Assembly (NCBI RefSeq): GCF_900141825.1
Contig: NZ_FQYQ01000006.1
Location: forward strand, 62,001 to 126,000
Length of the DNA: 64,000 nt
Origin: Pseudobutyrivibrio xylanivorans DSM 14809
GTDB taxonomy: Bacteria > Bacillota > Clostridia > Lachnospirales > Lachnospiraceae
Direction of reading: 5' to 3'
The notes beneath the pieces are model-generated. The model did not search any database, had not been told where the DNA came from, and saw only the letters and a program-made list of their open reading frames with translations. This document shows, piece after piece, positions 60,314 through 64,000 of this stretch. Each line of letters begins with the position of its first letter. The stretch's first letter is position 1. The position numbers and the translations under genes were made by a program.

Positions 60314-61363
60314 CTAACTATCATTTTTCTTCTCATTGCGGAGCAGCTTATCAAGCTGTTCCTTGAGACTCTTTATATTATCAACAACATTTTCGTAATC
60401 CATTCTCTTAGGGCCTACGATACCAATTGTGCCCTTAACTCCGTCACCAAGTTCGTATGTTGCTGTAACAATCGAGCAATCTTTCATGGTAGATATTGGT
60501 GACTCATCACCGATGTATACCTGAATTCCTGTCTCCTCATCAGAAGCGTTCTCTGAGAGAAGCTCTATCAACGACTGCTTTTCTTCGAATGTATCTAAAA
60601 GTTCTGAAGCTTTCTTTGAGTCTGAAAGCTCTGGGTATTTGAAGATGTTAGTCGCACCAGAGGTGTAAACTTGTAAATCTTCATCTTCTGTGATGGTTTC
60701 TGCAACAGTATCAAGTACCTGAGAAACTATCTCGTCATGGATACCTGCCTGTTCCTTTAATCTGGTAATAAGCGCCAAATTAATCTGATCAACAGAAAGA
60801 CCATTAAGATTTGTATTCAAAAGCATATTAAGCTTAAGTAATGTCTCGTTATCAAGCGGTTTGTCAATGTGGATGATTTTGTTCTTTACTATATTTCCAT
60901 CCATAACCACAACTGAAAGCAACTGATTCTCATCAACTGCTGAAAGTTGTACAAACTTTAATCTGTTCGAAACAACTGATGGAGCTGAAATCAATGTGGC
61001 GTATTGGGTGTTAGTAGCTAGAACCTTTGCAACATTTTTAAGAAGTGTTTCTATCTTCTCTTCTCGTTCTATCATCCACTCCTTCATATCAGATACTTCT
61101 TTATCTTTGGAAGCAATCAGATTGTTAACATAAAATCTGTAACCCTTATCTGAAGGAATACGACCTGCCGATGTATGAGGCTGAACGATATAACCTAAAT
61201 CCTCAAGATCTGACATCTCATTACGAATGGTGGCTGAGCTTAAGTTCAAATCTGTATATTTCGAAATCGTTCTTGAACCAACAGGCTCTCCGGTTTCTAA
61301 ATAGTTCTTAATAATAGCATTTAGAATCTTAACTTTTCTCTCATCAAGCTCTATATCTGCCAT
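60314..61363 (-). CDS. hrcA: Heat-inducible repressor HrcA
   Basis: HrcA binds CIRCE and represses the chaperone genes. The N-terminal winged helix reads ERKVKILNAIIKNYLETGEP, SRTISKYTDLNLSSATIRNE and DLEDLGYIVQPHTSAGRIPS. The middle dimer and C-terminal domains follow, ending LLRNEKK. I start at the ATG at 61363, with AGAGGTG about 6 bases upstream; the frame to 61402 runs back across the CIRCE site and is not used. Length 349. It is first in its operon, so it controls itself. Confidence 0.96.
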   Translation of the reverse strand: MADIELDERKVKILNAIIKNYLETGEPVGSRTISKYTDLNLSSATIRNEMSDLEDLGYIVQPHTSAGRIPSDKGYRFYVNNLIASKDKEVSDMKEWMIEREEKIETLLKNVAKVLATNTQYATLISAPSVVSNRLKFVQLSAVDENQLLSVVVMDGNIVKNKIIHIDKPLDNETLLKLNMLLNTNLNGLSVDQINLALITRLKEQAGIHDEIVSQVLDTVAETITEDEDLQVYTSGATNIFKYPELSDSKKASELLDTFEEKQSLIELLSENASDEETGIQVYIGDESPISTMKDCSIVTATYELGDGVKGTIGIVGPKRMDYENVVDNIKSLKEQLDKLLRNEKKNDS

Positions 61364-61395
61364 GTATTCACCTCTTCCCCATTCGTTTTTATTTG

Positions 61396-61422
61396 TTAGC
61401 ACTCACTCATTTGGAGTGCTAA
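61396..61422. promoter_or_regulatory. CIRCE operator
   Basis: TTAGCACTC, 9 bases, GAGTGCTAA: a perfect match to the HrcA operator. It lies between the hrcA -10 element and start codon, where HrcA binding blocks transcription of hrcA-grpE-dnaK-dnaJ. Confidence 0.98.
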
Positions 61423-61437
61423 TCATTTTCTGATGTT

Positions 61438-61466
61438 AATTTACACCTACCCCATTAGTTTGTCAA
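61438..61466 (-). promoter_or_regulatory. Sigma-A promoter of the hrcA operon
   Basis: Minus strand: -35 TTGACA (61461-61466), 17-base spacer, -10 TAAATT (61438-61443). The -35 is a perfect consensus. The CIRCE operator begins about 16 bases downstream of the -10. Confidence 0.93.
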
Positions 61467-61546
61467 CAGACTTTAGACTTTTTTAATAAAACATTTATTT
61501 CTATAATGAAGTGATTATTTTTACCTGCCTGTTTTGCCAGCAATTC

Positions 61547-61575
61547 TTGTTATTTTTTCAATGCTTTGGTAAGAT
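61547..61575 (+). promoter_or_regulatory. Sigma-A promoter of lepA-hemW
   Basis: Plus strand: -35 TTGTTA (61547-61552), 17-base spacer, -10 TAAGAT (61570-61575). It is divergent from the hrcA promoter, about 80 bases away. The leader is short. Confidence 0.65.
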
Positions 61576-61604
61576 AATTGCAGTATTTTTATAAGAGGTA
61601 ATTT

Positions 61605-63410
61605 ATGGATCAAAGTAAAATTAGAAATTTTTGTATAGTTGCACATATCGATCATGGTAAGTCTACTCTTGCTGATCGTATTATACAGATGACTGGCACT
61701 CTCACTGACAGAGAGATGCAGGCACAGGTCCTTGATAATATGGATCTTGAACGTGAACGTGGCATCACAATCAAGTCTCAGGCAGTTCGTATTATTTACA
61801 AGGCCGATGATGGTCAGGAGTATATCTTTAATCTCATCGACACTCCAGGACACGTAGATTTTAATTATGAAGTTTCTCGCTCCCTTGCTGCTTGTGACGG
61901 AGCTATTCTTGTTGTAGATGCAGCTCAGGGCATTGAGGCTCAGACTCTTGCAAATGTTTACCTTGCACTTGACCACGACCTTGATGTTATTCCTGTTATC
62001 AATAAGATTGATTTACCTTCAGCAGATCCTGAAAGAGTTATCGAAGAAATCGAGGACATTATCGGTCTTGAGGCTCAGAATGCGCCACAGATTTCTGCTA
62101 AAACGGGTCTTAATATTCATGATGTTTTAGAGGCAATTGTTAATCAGCTTCCTGCTCCAAAGGGAGACCCAAAGGCGCCTTTACAGGCACTTATCTTTGA
62201 TTCACTTTACGATCCATACAAAGGTGTTATCGTATTTTGTAGAGTTAAAGAAGGTACACTTAAGGTTGGCGATAAGGTTCGCATGATGGCTACAGGTGCC
62301 GAATTCGATGTTGTTGAAGTAGGCTACTTTGGTGCCGGACAGTTTATTCCTTGTGGAGAGCTTCCTGCTGGTATGGTAGGTTACATGACAGCCTCTATCA
62401 AAAATGTTCGTGACACTCGTGTGGGTGACACAATCACACATGTTAATCATCCAGCTGCAGAACCACTTCCAGGCTATAAAAAAGTAAATCCTATGGTTTA
62501 CTGTGGATTATACCCTGCTGATGGTGCAAAATATCCTGACTTAAGAGACGCGCTTGAAAAGCTTCAGCTTAACGATGCCGCTCTTCAGTTCGAGCCAGAA
62601 ACATCCATCGCTCTTGGTTTTGGTTTCAGATGTGGATTTCTTGGTCTTCTCCATTTGGAAATAATTCAGGAGCGTTTAGAGAGAGAATATAATCTCGATC
62701 TTGTTACTACTGCTCCATCAGTAGTTTATAGAGTTCATAAAACAGATGGCACTATGATAGAACTAACAAACCCTAGTAATCTTCCTGATCCATCAGAGAT
62801 TGATTACATGGAAGAGCCTATGGTAGAAGCCGAAATCATGGTTACCAGTGAATTCATTGGCGCTATTATGGATCTTTGTCAGGAACGCCGTGGACAGTAC
62901 ATAAGCATGGAATACATCGAAGAGACTCGTGCACTTTTAAAGTACACTCTTCCACTCAACGAAATCATTTACGATTTCTTTGATGCATTAAAAAGCCGTT
63001 CACGCGGTTATGCTTCATTTGATTATGAAATGAAAGGATATCAGAAGTCAGAACTTGTTAAGCTTGATATACTTATTAATAAAGAGGAAGTTGATGCTCT
63101 TTCATTCATAGTCTTCTCTGGAACAGCTTACGAGCGTGGTAGAAAGATGTGTGAGAAGCTTAAGGATGAGATTCCTCGCCACTTATTTGAGATTCCTATC
63201 CAGGCAGCTGTCGGTTCAAAGGTTATTGCACGTGAAACAGTTAAAGCTATGCGCAAGGACGTTCTTGCCAAGTGTTATGGTGGTGATATCTCACGTAAAA
63301 AGAAACTTCTTGAAAAGCAGAAGGAAGGAAAAAAGAGAATGCGTCAGGTTGGTAATGTAGAAATTCCACAAGCAGCCTTCATGAGTGTTCTCAAACTTGA
63401 CGAGGATTAA
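61605..63410 (+). CDS. lepA: Elongation factor 4 (LepA)
   Basis: EF4 is a ribosome-bound GTPase that aids translation or ribosome assembly under stress. G motifs: G1 [14 protein letters not shown], switch [14 protein letters not shown]3 [14 protein letters not shown]4 [13 protein letters not shown]. The C-terminal domains have the LepA-specific [20 protein letters not shown] end. Length 601 is normal. AAGAGG lies 7 bases before the ATG. In B. subtilis lepA-hemW lie upstream of hrcA in the same direction; here they diverge. Confidence 0.98.
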   Translation: MDQSKIRNFCIVAHIDHGKSTLADRIIQMTGTLTDREMQAQVLDNMDLERERGITIKSQAVRIIYKADDGQEYIFNLIDTPGHVDFNYEVSRSLAACDGAILVVDAAQGIEAQTLANVYLALDHDLDVIPVINKIDLPSADPERVIEEIEDIIGLEAQNAPQISAKTGLNIHDVLEAIVNQLPAPKGDPKAPLQALIFDSLYDPYKGVIVFCRVKEGTLKVGDKVRMMATGAEFDVVEVGYFGAGQFIPCGELPAGMVGYMTASIKNVRDTRVGDTITHVNHPAAEPLPGYKKVNPMVYCGLYPADGAKYPDLRDALEKLQLNDAALQFEPETSIALGFGFRCGFLGLLHLEIIQERLEREYNLDLVTTAPSVVYRVHKTDGTMIELTNPSNLPDPSEIDYMEEPMVEAEIMVTSEFIGAIMDLCQERRGQYISMEYIEETRALLKYTLPLNEIIYDFFDALKSRSRGYASFDYEMKGYQKSELVKLDILINKEEVDALSFIVFSGTAYERGRKMCEKLKDEIPRHLFEIPIQAAVGSKVIARETVKAMRKDVLAKCYGGDISRKKKLLEKQKEGKKRMRQVGNVEIPQAAFMSVLKLDED

Positions 63411-63411
63411 A

Positions 63412-64000
63412 ATGACTCCTATCGAACTGTACATTCATATACCATTTTGCGTTAAAAAATGTTTATATTGCGATTTCCTCTCAGGGGTTTTCGATGAGAA
63501 AATGCAGCGGCGTTATACCGCTGCTTTGTGCACTGAAATAAAATTTATTGCAGCCACTCATCCAAACTGCATTATTTCCACCATTTATGTTGGAGGTGGC
63601 ACACCATCGTGGCTCTCAGAGGATTTGATGGATGCTATTATTACCACTGTTAAGGAATGTTTCAAAATAGACCCATTAGCAGAAATTTCGGTTGAATGCA
63701 ATCCTGGTACTCTTTCTGCTGAAAAGCTTAATGTCTATCGTTCAATCGGTATAAACAGACTAAGCATTGGTCTTCAATCTGCAAACGATGATGAGCTAAA
63801 AGAATTAGGTCGTATACACGATTACAATCGATTCTTACATACCTTTGATTTGGTTCGTAAAGCCGGATTTGATAACGTAAACGTAGATATTATGACAGGC
63901 TTGCCTCATCAGAACATTACTAAGCTTGAAAAGACATTAAACTCTGTTACAATGCTTCGACCTGAACACATTTCAGCCTACTCTCTTATTATAGAAAAAG
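63412..64000 (+). CDS. hemW: HemW-type radical SAM protein (3' end outside window)
   Basis: HemW resembles coproporphyrinogen III dehydrogenase (HemN) but acts as a heme chaperone; many are wrongly named HemN. The [4Fe-4S] motif is FCVKKCLYCDF (Cys13, Cys17, Cys20), followed by IYVGGGTPSWL and LSIGLQSANDDELKELGRIH. About 196 of the expected 370-380 codons are visible. The ATG lies one base past the lepA stop, with GAGG inside lepA's end, so it is translationally linked to lepA. The HemW signature (IHIPFCxxKCxYCDF) is clear; it lacks the fourth HemN Cys. Confidence 0.94.
   Translation, partial: MTPIELYIHIPFCVKKCLYCDFLSGVFDEKMQRRYTAALCTEIKFIAATHPNCIISTIYVGGGTPSWLSEDLMDAIITTVKECFKIDPLAEISVECNPGTLSAEKLNVYRSIGINRLSIGLQSANDDELKELGRIHDYNRFLHTFDLVRKAGFDNVNVDIMTGLPHQNITKLEKTLNSVTMLRPEHISAYSLIIEK

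Overview
The window looks like a chromosomal segment of a motile, low-GC Gram-positive anaerobe of the Lachnospiraceae (Butyrivibrio/Pseudobutyrivibrio/Roseburia type). The evidence is AT-rich DNA, strong AGGAGG ribosome binding sites, CodY, HrcA/CIRCE, FliY with both CheC-like and FliN-like parts, CheC/CheD, and the Firmicute type of GalT. The genus is an inference. I saw no tRNA, rRNA, CRISPR array, phage gene or insertion sequence. No gene-free stretch exceeds 300 bases; the longest are 26297-26564 and 37323-37568.

Almost everything is on the minus strand, so transcription runs from high to low coordinates. From right to left: hemW and lepA (plus strand) diverge from hrcA-grpE-dnaK-dnaJ, which has a perfect sigma-A promoter and a CIRCE operator. 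Next come galT, a polyphosphate polymerase/DUF4956/lipoprotein group, then gltX and a UvrD-type helicase that converges on a small DUF1292 gene. Then follow a degenerate GH13 protein, a DUF5662 protein and trpS, then comM-dprA, topA and codY.

Positions 4921-38780 are one large flagellar and chemotaxis region in two main blocks. Block 1 is flgB-flgC-fliE-fliF-fliG-fliH-fliI-fliJ-motE-like-fliK-flgD-TIGR02530 gene-flgE, with its own promoter and terminator. Block 2 is motA-motB-fliL-fliM-fliY-cheY-fliO-fliP-fliQ-fliR-flhB-flhA-flhF-flhG-pilZ-cheB-cheA-cheW-cheC-cheD-small membrane protein-fliA-small protein-SwrB-like protein-MltG-like protein. Together they encode the basal body, export gate, switch, stator, hook and chemotaxis core. 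Flagellin, the hook-filament junction proteins, the filament cap and receptors are not in the window. Downstream lie rpsB-tsf, a polysaccharide deacetylase, a bactofilin, pyrH and the start of frr. The order dprA-topA-codY-flgB...fliA-(swrB position)-rpsB-tsf-pyrH-frr matches Bacillus subtilis closely, with a few genes inserted or lost.

The most unusual points are non-coding structures inside the tightly packed flagellar operons: a three-way-junction inverted repeat between fliE and fliF, two large hairpins between fliL and fliM, and a flgE leader whose Shine-Dalgarno sequence lies in a perfect inverted repeat. Others are a GlgX-like protein that has lost its catalytic residues, CodY-box-like sites at the codY and flgB promoters, a terminator embedded in the end of a helicase gene, a FlgD with a surface-protein-like helical repeat, and an MltG-like protein without a catalytic domain.
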